Of a DNA stretch of 45,849 nt, positions 1 through 7,182 are shown piece after piece; position 1 is the stretch's first letter; each line of letters opens with the position of its first letter. This stretch comes from an uncultured Clostridia bacterium (GTDB taxonomy: Bacteria; Bacillota; Clostridia; Oscillospirales; Ruminococcaceae). The DNA lies in assembly GCA_947628615.1 (NCBI GenBank), contig CANRAO010000012.1, forward strand, positions 1 through 45,849, written 5' to 3'. Both the position numbers and the translations under genes were made by a program. The notes below the pieces were generated by a model, which saw only the letters and a list, made by a program, of their open reading frames with translations, was not told the DNA's origin and made no database searches.

Positions 1-72
1 GGTAGTTCAGTTGGTTAGAACGCTAGCCTGTCACGCTAGAGGTCGTGGGTTCGACTCCCATCCAGGTCGCCA
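1..72 (+). tRNA. tRNA-Asp (GTC), 5' end cut by the window
   Basis: The anticodon loop reads CTGTCAC (anticodon GTC). The T stem GTGGG/CCCAT encloses TTCGACT, and the 3' acceptor strand CCAGGTC is followed by G and an encoded CCA. The 5' acceptor strand would be GACCTGG, of which only the last two bases are inside the window, so about five bases are missing. First member of the tRNA cluster. Confidence 0.93.
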
Positions 73-76
73 TTTT

Positions 77-152
<76 letters not shown>

Positions 153-185
153 ATTTGTTTGATTCCGCATATTATGGAATCAAAT

Positions 186-261
186 GCGGGCATAGCTCAT
201 CTGGTAGAGCGCCACCTTGCCAAGGTGGAGGTAGCGAGTTCGAGCCTCGTTGCCCGCTCCA
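186..261 (+). tRNA. tRNA-Gly (GCC)
   Basis: Acceptor GCGGGCA/TGCCCGC, anticodon loop CTTGCCAAG (GCC), discriminator T and encoded CCA. Third gene of the cluster. Confidence 0.96.
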
Positions 262-274
262 ATACTTTCTTTTC

Positions 275-348
275 GGCGCTATAGCCAAGTGGTAAGGCGT
301 AGGTCTGCAACACCTTGATCCCCGGTTCAAATCCGGGTGGCGCCTCCA
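275..348 (+). tRNA. tRNA-Cys (GCA)
   Basis: Acceptor GGCGCTA/TGGCGCC, anticodon loop with GCA, T loop TTCAAAT and encoded CCA. Last gene before a strong terminator, so it closes the Asp-Phe-Gly-Cys transcript. Confidence 0.95.
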
Positions 349-353
349 AAATG

Positions 354-383
354 AGCATCGGCGATTGCTGATGCTTTTTATTT
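354..383 (+). terminator. Rho-independent terminator of the tRNA Asp-Phe-Gly-Cys transcript
   Basis: A 9-bp stem AGCATCGGC/GCTGATGCT (one G-U pair) with GATT loop is followed by TTTTTATTT. It begins 6 bases after tRNA-Cys. Confidence 0.9.
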
Positions 384-402
384 ACCAGACCTAATTTTTC
401 TA

Positions 403-432
403 TTGACAACTATTGTTTATTGTTGTATAATT
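403..432 (+). promoter_or_regulatory. Sigma-A promoter for tRNA-Leu
   Basis: TTGACA (403-408) and TATAAT (427-432), both perfect consensus, separated by 18 bp. The tRNA-Leu 5' end is 26 bp downstream of the -10 box. Confidence 0.88.
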
Positions 433-457
433 ATTAAGTTGATTTTATTCGATTTTG

Positions 458-543
458 CCGCTGTGGTGGAATAGGCAGACACAAGGGACTTAAAATCCCT
501 CGGAGTAACATCCGTGCCGGTTCAAGTCCGGCCAGCGGCACCA
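458..543 (+). tRNA. tRNA-Leu (TAA)
   Basis: Class II tRNA with acceptor GCCGCTG/CAGCGGC, anticodon loop CTTAAAA (TAA at 491-493), a variable arm, T loop TTCAAGT and encoded CCA. It has its own promoter and sits at the left edge of the accessory island. Leu tRNA genes are frequent integration sites, but no integrase is visible here. Confidence 0.96.
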
Positions 544-554
544 TGTGTTTTACG

Positions 555-594
555 TAGACGTTTTGAACCCTTGTGTTCTAAATGTCTATTTTTT
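555..594 (+). terminator. Terminator after tRNA-Leu
   Basis: The 5' arm at 555-568 pairs with 575-588 over 14 positions with one T-T mismatch and one G-U pair. The loop is CCTTGT and six Ts follow. The T tract is only on the plus-strand side, so it terminates tRNA-Leu rather than the converging transposase. Confidence 0.8.
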
Positions 595-643
595 ATGCCG
601 AAAACATGCGTGTTTCACGTTGTTTCTGGCATATATCTTTTTT
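594..643 (+). terminator. Second tandem terminator-like hairpin
   Basis: TATGCC (594-599) pairs with GGCATA (628-633), extended inward by AAAC/GTTT with one mismatch, and is followed by TTTTTT at 638-643. Immediately follows the first terminator. A degraded version is present in repeat copy B. Confidence 0.6.
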
Positions 644-702
644 AGACATTACAATTTTTAATTTAAAATAGTTGAAAAATTAAAGTGAAATCATAAAATT
701 TG

Positions 703-1947
703 TGTAATCTGAACCCCAATATTCCAATTGTTATTCAGTGAAAACACCGTGTTTTAAGGCATAATCCTTCTCTGCCTGACATGGTGTTTTATATTTTAAC
801 ATGGAGTGAGGTCTTTCATTATTGTAAAACGATATATATTTATCTACTGTTTGTTTAAAATTTTTTTCTGATGTGAAATCAGTACGATATAATGATTCAC
901 GTTTTAATGAGCTAAAAAATGCTTCCATTACAGAATTATCATATGGGGTACCTGGATCTGAAAAACTTTGTATAACATCAAGTGAAGCAAGATATTTTCT
1001 AAAAGTAATAGATACAAAATTTCCTCCTTGATCATTGTGGAAAATCAATCCGTTTTGTGGCTTTCGTGATTCATATGCTGATTTAAATGTTGATTTTATA
1101 AGTTGTGTACTGTTTTTTACAGCAATTTTATAACTAATTATTTTTCTAGAAAATAAATCAAGAATTGCACAAATTGAATATTTTATTTTATTAAATGTAA
1201 AGAAAGTTACATCACTTACCCAAACCTGATTTGGGGCAGATGTATTAAAATGTTGTTGAAGTACGTTCCTTTTTCTAGGTTGTTTATTTAACTTTTGATA
1301 TATCCTTTTTGAGTCAGTGCGAATACTGACTAAATTCATCTCAAACATTAATTCCGAGACTAGACGTTCGCTGATCTTATATCCCTTGTTTTTTAAAACA
1401 GCTGTGATTTTTTTTGCTCCATATATCTGCTTGTTTGAATCAAAAATTTCTTTAATAATAGGTTTAAATTCTTCTCTACGTTTTGCCGAAAGTGTGTTTT
1501 CTTTTTTGTTTCTCCAAATATGGTTATAGAATGTACCTCTGGATACTTCTAAGGAATCGCACAATACATGAACACTGTATTTTCCGTACAGTTTTTCAAG
1601 TTCATATAGCTTGTCACGTAATGGTGAGTAAACTGTACAATTGACAGATTTAAGAATTGCTATCATATCTGACTGACGTTCTACAGTTCGTCTGAGCTGT
1701 TGTACTTCCTTGTAAGTAAAAAGTTTTTCTTTTGATTCAAAATCAGATCGGTACAATTTAATCCAACTATATAAGGTACTGGATGGAACACCTGAAATTT
1801 TCGAAATAGACCTAACTGATTCTCCTGAAAAGTACTTAGTTACTAATTTTTGTTTTTCTTCTAGTTTAAATTTTCTCGTCATAATAAATAACTCCTTTAA
1901 ATTTAGTAGAGTTATTATAACATAAAAGTTGAAAAAATTTATTTACA
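703..1947 (-). mobile_element. IS3-family-like insertion sequence
   Basis: It encodes one complete DDE transposase on the minus strand. Candidate ends are TGTAATCTGAACCCC at 703 and the reverse complement of TTACA at 1943-1947. Only TGTAA is clearly shared, and I see no target duplication, so the ends are uncertain. An alternative outer pair is TTTTACGT at 548 with ACGTAAAA at 1977-1984. The similarity shared with 5826-6052 extends left of 703, which leaves open whether the true left end lies nearer 545. Confidence 0.6.
731..1882 (-). CDS. IS3-family transposase, single-ORF form (OrfA and OrfB in one frame)
   Basis: Catalyses DDE-type cut and strand transfer of its own element. The N-terminus (about residues 1-50) is a helix-turn-helix containing SISKISGVPSSTLYSW, followed by a coiled stretch. 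The C-terminal half is an rve integrase core with the catalytic triad visible: D in WVSDVT, D in HNDQG, and E in VMEAFF, with exactly 35 residues between the second D and the E. IS3 elements usually need a -1 frameshift between OrfA and OrfB. Here both parts lie in one 383-codon frame without interruption, so the gene appears intact. It runs towards tRNA-Leu. Confidence 0.9.
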   Translation of the reverse strand: MTRKFKLEEKQKLVTKYFSGESVRSISKISGVPSSTLYSWIKLYRSDFESKEKLFTYKEVQQLRRTVERQSDMIAILKSVNCTVYSPLRDKLYELEKLYGKYSVHVLCDSLEVSRGTFYNHIWRNKKENTLSAKRREEFKPIIKEIFDSNKQIYGAKKITAVLKNKGYKISERLVSELMFEMNLVSIRTDSKRIYQKLNKQPRKRNVLQQHFNTSAPNQVWVSDVTFFTFNKIKYSICAILDLFSRKIISYKIAVKNSTQLIKSTFKSAYESRKPQNGLIFHNDQGGNFVSITFRKYLASLDVIQSFSDPGTPYDNSVMEAFFSSLKRESLYRTDFTSEKNFKQTVDKYISFYNNERPHSMLKYKTPCQAEKDYALKHGVFTE

Positions 1948-2279
1948 CTAGTCGATAATAATACCATAACAGTTAAACGTAAAAAATATGTGATAAATGC
2001 AAAGGAACTAAGTCCGTCATAATGAGACTAAGTTCCTTAAATTTTTTGGTGGGCTTTCTGAGGAATAGTAGTAAGAATCGCTTATATAAAAGCAAAATAA
2101 TAATTCTAGTAAATAGTTTATTTATGGAGCTAATACTTATGTTATATAACATCTCTTAAATTCTCCAATATAGTAGAAGAATTACCATAAACAGTATAAT
2201 ACTATCCATACTTATGAAGTATATTGTTGTATGATCATCAAAACTCTTATATTATGAACGAATTTTATAATAATAAGCA
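1948..2279. other. AT-rich intergenic stretch between the IS and the ietAS-like operon
   Basis: No open frame with a ribosome binding site was recognised. The only structures seen are the hairpin at 2002-2047 and, further right, the ietA promoter elements. Confidence 0.5.
2002..2047 (+). terminator. Terminator-like hairpin
   Basis: AAGGAACTAAGTC (2002-2014) pairs with GACTAAGTTCCTT (2026-2038) at 12 of 13 positions. The loop is 11 nt and a T run lies at 2042-2047. No plus-strand gene precedes it, so it may insulate the downstream operon or be the remnant of a lost gene. Confidence 0.6.
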
Positions 2280-2349
2280 ATCGTACCATATAATAATGTT
2301 ATCGTTCCTAAAATAAGAAATTTATTTATAAAAATTAAGAAATCGTTCT
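2280..2349 (+). promoter_or_regulatory. Three ATCGTWCY direct repeats, candidate operator of ietA
   Basis: ATCGTACC at 2280, ATCGTTCC at 2301 and ATCGTTCT at 2342. The spacings of 21 and 41 bp keep them on about the same helix face. The last copy abuts the -35 box. The role as an operator is inference. Confidence 0.4.
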
Positions 2350-2377
2350 TGACAAAAGTATAAATGATGATTATAAT
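2349..2377 (+). promoter_or_regulatory. Sigma-A promoter of the ietAS-like operon
   Basis: TTGACA (2349-2354), 17-bp spacer, TATAAT (2372-2377): full consensus. The ribosome binding site AGGAG at 2396-2400 precedes the ATG at 2414. Confidence 0.88.
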
Positions 2378-2413
2378 ATAATAAATTGAAAATTTAGGAG
2401 GAGTGGAATATCA

Positions 2414-3547
2414 ATGAAATATACAATTGAAATTGGAAAGATAGTTGAAGGGGCTTTGAAACATGATCAAATAAAGGTTATAAATTATACAAAGCAACTG
2501 ATTTCAAAGCTAGAACAAGACAATGAAGTGAGAGCTGCAAATAAATTTACCAAGCTTTTAACTGCCCAGAGTGAAACTACTCTTTCGGCCATGGATATGA
2601 GAAAGAATATTGCTATTCCATTAGATTCTGAATCTAGAACGGTATTAGCTGACATTATTTATCCTGACAAAAATAAAACTAGTGTTATTCTTTCAAAGGA
2701 AAACAAGAATAACTTGAATAATTTTATTCTTAGTTATAAAAATGCCGATAGGTTGAATTCAATGGGAATAGGTGTATCAAATACTTTGTTATTGTATGGA
2801 CCCCCCGGATGTGGCAAGACAAAATGTGCATATCTTATAGCGAGAGAACTTAATTTGCCATTGGTTATAGCAAGACTGGATAGCCTTATATCTTCGTACC
2901 TCGGAACTACTGCCAAAAACATACGGGCATTATTTGAGTTTGCCCAAAAAATTCCATGCGTACTTTTTTTAGATGAATTTGATGCTGTTGCAAAAGCTCG
3001 TGATGATAGTAATGAGCTTGGTGAGTTGAAACGTGTTGTAAATAGTTTGTTGCAAAATGTTGATGCAATGAGCAATGACAGTTTATTAATAGCTGCTACA
3101 AATCATGATAAATTATTAGATTCAGCTGTATGGCGAAGATTTGAGTATAAATTAAAAATAGAATTACCTGATACTAATGCCATATTAGAAATGATTGACC
3201 TCTTTACTAGAAATGCTCACAATTTAAGTACCAAAGAAAAGATGGAATTAGCTACGGCTTTGACTAATCTAAGTGGCGCTAATGTTGAGGAAATATTGAT
3301 TAAAGCAATACGTAAGGCTGTAATTCATGACAGGAAAGTGGAGAAAATTGATTATTATGATGAGCTTTTTTCGTTCAAGGGTATAATTCCGCAAAATTGC
3401 AGTTGTGAAAGGATGCTATTAAAAATAAAAGCAAATTTTCTAAGAGCTTGCAATGATAAAGTGTTTAGCTATCAAGTAATAGCAAACATTTTAAATTGTT
3501 CAAAAACAACAATTTCGAAGTTAATTAAGGAGGCTGATGAAATATGA
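2414..3547 (+). CDS. ietA: AAA+ ATPase, IetA-like
   Basis: ATPase partner of a subtilisin-like protease. IetA/IetS pairs are known as plasmid-stability toxin-antitoxin loci and as an antiphage system. Visible motifs: Walker A GPPGCGKT (129-136), Walker B VLFLDEFD (183-190), sensor-1 Asn in AATN (230), and Arg pair VWRRFE (241-242) in the arginine-finger region. The N-terminal 100 residues are a non-ATPase helical region. The C-terminus (about 350-377) looks like a helix-turn-helix (VIANILNCSKTTISKLI), which would fit DNA binding or autoregulation. The stop overlaps the next start by 4 bp (ATGA), so translation is coupled. The family name rests on domain pairing and order, not on a search. Confidence 0.8.
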   Translation: MKYTIEIGKIVEGALKHDQIKVINYTKQLISKLEQDNEVRAANKFTKLLTAQSETTLSAMDMRKNIAIPLDSESRTVLADIIYPDKNKTSVILSKENKNNLNNFILSYKNADRLNSMGIGVSNTLLLYGPPGCGKTKCAYLIARELNLPLVIARLDSLISSYLGTTAKNIRALFEFAQKIPCVLFLDEFDAVAKARDDSNELGELKRVVNSLLQNVDAMSNDSLLIAATNHDKLLDSAVWRRFEYKLKIELPDTNAILEMIDLFTRNAHNLSTKEKMELATALTNLSGANVEEILIKAIRKAVIHDRKVEKIDYYDELFSFKGIIPQNCSCERMLLKIKANFLRACNDKVFSYQVIANILNCSKTTISKLIKEADEI

Positions 3548-5823
3548 AAGAGAAAAATCTTCCAATAAAACTTGTTCTGCAGAAGAATGATGATACAAAG
3601 AGAAATACAGGAGGAGGTTCTATAACATTTTTTGGAGAGATAACGAGTGAATTACAAAAAGCAGTCGAGGAAAAGTTTAGTCAGATGTTAAAATACTATC
3701 AAGAAGTATTTGAGGAAAATGAATTTGTACCTGCGGTCGGTAAGATTACTGTCAAACCTGAAGCTATTGCCAAGTCGCATAAACCTAACGTTCTTTGCAA
3801 AAATTGTCCTATTATAGGAAGTAAAGATTTAGGTGAAATATTTATTAAGGTGAATGCTAAATCTATCCGGGAAACTGTAGAACTCATAAGAAATCCTCCG
3901 TCTGAAAAATTCAGAGCTAATTTAACCGCAGTGGATGATATAAGTCCTATAATTCCTAGTGAAAAAATATCTAGAAACATAGTGAGTTTATCCGAGCATA
4001 ATGATTTTGCTTGTATTAAAAACAGAATTAAAATTAAACTTTTTGATTTTGATGATGAATTTGATAATGCTCAGATTACGAATTATGTATTTAAAAAGAT
4101 CAATGAATATGGTTTTGATGGAAAATATAAAGTGATAAAATATGGATCTTCTATAATGTATATTAAAATTGAAGTTGAAACATATGATGATATAATTAAG
4201 CTTGCTAGTATAAATGGTGTAAAGACAATTGACTTTTTTCAGGAATATTCACAGCCATTAAGTAACTATGATTGTTCAGAAATAGTTACTTTAATTGACA
4301 GTGAAGCCTCAGAAAGTGATATTACAATTGGAATAATTGATGGTGGAATAAGTGATGAAAACAATCTCTTAAAAAATTATATTGTTGCAAGAGAATTTTA
4401 CGTTGACAAATTATATCAGAATCATAAACACGCAACTTTTATTGCCTCAACTATTCAGTATGGCAACGAGTTAAATAGCATTAAAACTAATGAGCATACT
4501 CGATACAAATTCGTTGATATTGTTGCAATACCCAATTCGGATAGGAATTTTGGCTTAACAGATTCAATTGGAGAAATTGAACTTATGGAGATAATTGAGG
4601 AGTGCATGGATAAGTATGCGCATAATACAAAAATTTGGAATTTATCTTTGGGAATAGAAACTCTTGTGTGTGATGGTTCAATTTCTGATTTGGGAAAATT
4701 TTTAGATTATATTCAGGATAAATATAAAGTTCAAATATTTGTGTCAAGTGGAAATTTAAATGAATTGCCTTATAGAGAATGGCCACCACAAGTTGATATG
4801 GGTGAAAGAGATAGAATAATTTCACCTGCGGACTCTGTGAGAGCTATCACTGTTGGTTCTGTTGCATTATATGATTCTAATGATTCAATAGTAAAAAGCA
4901 CAGAGCCTTCTCCGTTTAGTCGTAGAGGTCCAGGAGCAAACTACATAGTAAAACCTGATGTTGTTGACTTTGGCGGAAATCTTTCTAGAAATTATTCTAT
5001 TGCAGGATTAGGAATGAAGGGGATGGATTTATATGGTAATATTGTTGAGGGGAATGGAACTAGCTATTCAACTCCTAGAATTACACAGAAGTTTGCTTCA
5101 ATTTATGATAAAATGATGGATAAAGATATATTACTTGCTAAAGCTATTTTGATCCATTCTGCACGAATGAATTCTCGTGGACTTTTAGATGATAACCCTG
5201 ATAATATTAAATATTATGGATTTGGTATGCCGTCGAATAATGTTAGTGATATTTTGCTCTGTAGTGAGGATGAAGTAACACTAGTGTTTAAACAGAAGGT
5301 TAGGCAGGGAACGCATTTGGAGATGCTGGACTTTCCATTTCCGAAATCACTCATAAGAAATGGAAAGTATTATGGTGAAGTAGGAATGACGCTTGTATAT
5401 AATCCCGTTCTTGATGAGAATTTTGGTTGTGAATATTGCCGCATAAATATTGATGCAAAATTTGGTGTATATAGACAAAGTGCTTCGGGAAAGATTAAAT
5501 TTAAAGGTTGCATACCTCTTGATTGTGCTTGGAACGATAAATTTGAAAGAGCGAGAGTTGAGAACGGTTTTAAGTGGAGCCCAATAAAATCATATTATAA
5601 AAAAATTAAGCGTGGAATAAATGTTGGAGATGGCTGGAAAATTCGTATTGATATGACCCAAAGAAATGAAATTTCAATCCCTTATCAAGAATTTGTATTA
5701 ATTGTAACTATAAGAGATCCTGACGGAAAGGATATTTATTCTGAAGTTGTGAATGGATTAAGAGAAAGAGGTTATAGTACAAATAATCTTGAAACTAAGT
5801 TACAATTGCGTCAGCGTCATTAA
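3544..5823 (+). CDS. ietS: Subtilisin-like serine protease (S8), IetS-like
   Basis: A 759-residue protein with a catalytic S8 core in its middle: Asp266 in IGIIDGG, His296 in HKHATF, oxyanion Asn404 in SSGN, and Ser507 in GTSYSTP. All three catalytic residues are present, so it should be active. There is no signal peptide, so it is cytoplasmic, unlike degradative subtilases. The first 250 residues carry a CxxC-like pair near 85-88 and are otherwise unassigned. The C-terminal 200 residues are probably a beta-rich accessory domain. In this family the protease is thought to be the toxic arm controlled by the ATPase; the target is unknown. It starts inside the ietA stop (ATGA) and ends a few bases before repeat copy B. 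Confidence 0.85.
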   Translation: MKEKNLPIKLVLQKNDDTKRNTGGGSITFFGEITSELQKAVEEKFSQMLKYYQEVFEENEFVPAVGKITVKPEAIAKSHKPNVLCKNCPIIGSKDLGEIFIKVNAKSIRETVELIRNPPSEKFRANLTAVDDISPIIPSEKISRNIVSLSEHNDFACIKNRIKIKLFDFDDEFDNAQITNYVFKKINEYGFDGKYKVIKYGSSIMYIKIEVETYDDIIKLASINGVKTIDFFQEYSQPLSNYDCSEIVTLIDSEASESDITIGIIDGGISDENNLLKNYIVAREFYVDKLYQNHKHATFIASTIQYGNELNSIKTNEHTRYKFVDIVAIPNSDRNFGLTDSIGEIELMEIIEECMDKYAHNTKIWNLSLGIETLVCDGSISDLGKFLDYIQDKYKVQIFVSSGNLNELPYREWPPQVDMGERDRIISPADSVRAITVGSVALYDSNDSIVKSTEPSPFSRRGPGANYIVKPDVVDFGGNLSRNYSIAGLGMKGMDLYGNIVEGNGTSYSTPRITQKFASIYDKMMDKDILLAKAILIHSARMNSRGLLDDNPDNIKYYGFGMPSNNVSDILLCSEDEVTLVFKQKVRQGTHLEMLDFPFPKSLIRNGKYYGEVGMTLVYNPVLDENFGCEYCRINIDAKFGVYRQSASGKIKFKGCIPLDCAWNDKFERARVENGFKWSPIKSYYKKIKRGINVGDGWKIRIDMTQRNEISIPYQEFVLIVTIRDPDGKDIYSEVVNGLRERGYSTNNLETKLQLRQRH

Positions 5824-5825
5824 TA

Positions 5826-6052
5826 TTGTTTTACGTAACGTTTTGAACTGTATATTTTTTATGACAAAAACATGCGTGTTTACGTTGTTTTCAGCATATT
5901 CCTTTTTAGGCATAACGATTTCAATTTAAAATAGTTGAAAAATTAAAGTGGAATCATAAAATTCATGTGATCTGAACCCTAATATTCTAATTGTTATTCA
6001 ATGACAGCACCGTGTTTTAGGGAATAATCCTTTTCTGTCTGACATGGGGATT
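5826..6052 (+). repeat. Direct repeat copy B, degenerate
   Basis: A decayed duplicate of 545-788 begins 3 bases after the ietS-like stop. It still shows the tRNA-Leu terminator remnant (ACGTTTTGAAC, then a T run), the AACATGCGTGTTT hairpin, and the transposase 3' end (CACCGTGTTTTAGGG). Small indels and substitutions throughout suggest it is older than, or has diverged from, copy A. Confidence 0.85.
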
Positions 6053-6078
6053 GATTGATGCAGGTAATGAAAATGTGA

Positions 6079-6128
6079 ACAGAGGTCGTAATCTGAACCA
6101 TAAGCGTTCGAATACGACCTCTGTTTTT
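6079..6128 (+). terminator. Strong hairpin terminator downstream of ietAS-like operon
   Basis: ACAGAGGTCGTA (6079-6090) pairs perfectly with TACGACCTCTGT (6113-6124), followed by TTTTT. The loop contains a second small stem GAAC/GTTC and the text GTAATCTGAACC, which resembles the IS end at 703. Confidence 0.8.
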
Positions 6129-6145
6129 ATGTTTAACCTTTATTT

Positions 6146-6169
6146 AAGCACCTTTACGGGTGCTTTTTT
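6146..6169 (+). terminator. Second terminator
   Basis: AAGCACC/GGTGCTT stem with TTTACG loop and a T tract reaching 6169. Together with 6079-6128 it isolates the next cassette from upstream transcription. From here to about 6440 the sequence is AT-rich with no recognised gene. Confidence 0.82.
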
Positions 6170-6449
6170 CATTTTATTGATTCGTACAGTTAATCCAAAA
6201 CATCTCAAAGTTGAATACTAAAACGGCTAAAGTTATGTATTTGAACCATTAGTGTCCGGATCTTTTTCGCTTTTAATGGCTTGTCTACTTAGAAAATTGG
6301 CTTCGGTTTTAAATTTAGAAAGTAATACTATTTATTAAATACTATTAGTAGATTTATAATATAATTTAATGGAAAAAAATATATAATATGTATATATTGT
6401 AAATTTATAATTAAATTATATGTAAATATGATAATATTCGACAGCAATG

Positions 6450-6458
6450 TGTTATAAT
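6450..6458 (+). promoter_or_regulatory. Extended -10 promoter of the membrane protein/ATPase cassette
   Basis: TGT followed by TATAAT (6453-6458) forms an extended -10 box. No good -35 is visible. The leader to the first start codon would be about 100 nt. Confidence 0.55.
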
Positions 6459-6565
6459 TTTATTATTAAAGTAATTAGATATTATTAGTATAAATAAAGG
6501 GAAATGATTAAAGATTTATCTTCTATTTATATTTTACAAGAATAACTTTGCAAGAAGGTATAATC

Positions 6566-7150
6566 ATGAACAGTTTATTTGATTATGTAGAAAAAAATCC
6601 ACAAATAGGTGCGGCAATTATCACAGCATGTTTTAGTTTTATAGGTGTGTTTTTAAACATTCTTATTAACATATATTTTAGAAATATTGACTATAAAAAT
6701 AAAAACCGAATTAATTATATAAAAGTTTTAGAAAATTTTTATATACCATTGAAAACAAATTTGAATAAAATATATATAATTCTTTTAAAAATAAATAAAG
6801 ATGATTGTTGTAATATTTTTAAAGAAGCACAATATTTAAGTGATATAAAAAGCCTGAGAGAAAATACAGAGAATATAATAAATATAAATTCAATTAATAC
6901 AGAAAAATATATTAATGATTTTAAATTATTTATTTATCAAGAAAAGTGTTTAAAAGATATAAGGTTAATGCAAATAATTATAAATAAAAAAGATGCAAAT
7001 CAATTTGCAGAAAATTTGAATGGATTTATTCAAAATATTGAAATATTATTTAATCAAATTAAAATTCAAAGTTATAAAGTATTTTCAAACCATTATCTAA
7101 TTTTTTTATTTAAAAGGTTTATTATTAGGAATAAAAAAGATAATATTTGA
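6566..7150 (+). CDS. Small membrane-anchored protein of an uncharacterised two-gene cassette
   Basis: Not recognised as a named family. The ATG at 6566 is chosen because AAGAAGG lies 7 bases upstream; the frame is open back to a TTG at 6548. The 194-residue protein has one hydrophobic segment near its N-terminus (about 11-36, IGAAIITACFSF onward), then a long Asn/Ile/Lys-rich helical region that should be cytoplasmic, and a short hydrophobic patch near the C-terminus. It lies 32 bp upstream of the ATPase gene on the same strand. Base composition is more AT-rich than the core genes, suggesting transfer. A membrane-anchored sensor or effector partnered with the ATPase is inference. Confidence 0.7.
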   Translation: MNSLFDYVEKNPQIGAAIITACFSFIGVFLNILINIYFRNIDYKNKNRINYIKVLENFYIPLKTNLNKIYIILLKINKDDCCNIFKEAQYLSDIKSLRENTENIININSINTEKYINDFKLFIYQEKCLKDIRLMQIIINKKDANQFAENLNGFIQNIEILFNQIKIQSYKVFSNHYLIFLFKRFIIRNKKDNI

Positions 7151-7182
7151 ATTAAAAAACTCATAAAATAAGGAGAAAGCAT

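Larger units (their letters stand above)
545..788 (+). repeat. Direct repeat copy A: tRNA-Leu terminator region plus 3' end of the IS
   Basis: This block, from just after tRNA-Leu into the last codons of the transposase, recurs in degenerate form at 5826-6052 in the same orientation. Shared landmarks in the same order are TTTTACGTA, CGTTTTGAAC, AACATGCGTGTTT, AAAATAGTTGAAAAATTAAAG, ATCTGAACCC and CACCGTGTTTTA. The two copies bracket the IS and the ietAS-like operon. Confidence 0.85.

Noticed and set aside
6500-6546. Short ORF in the leader of the membrane protein cassette (ATGATTAAAGATTTATCTTC...), considered as a leader peptide
   Set aside because: The purine-rich stretch is only two bases from the ATG, and the AT-rich sequence makes such frames common.
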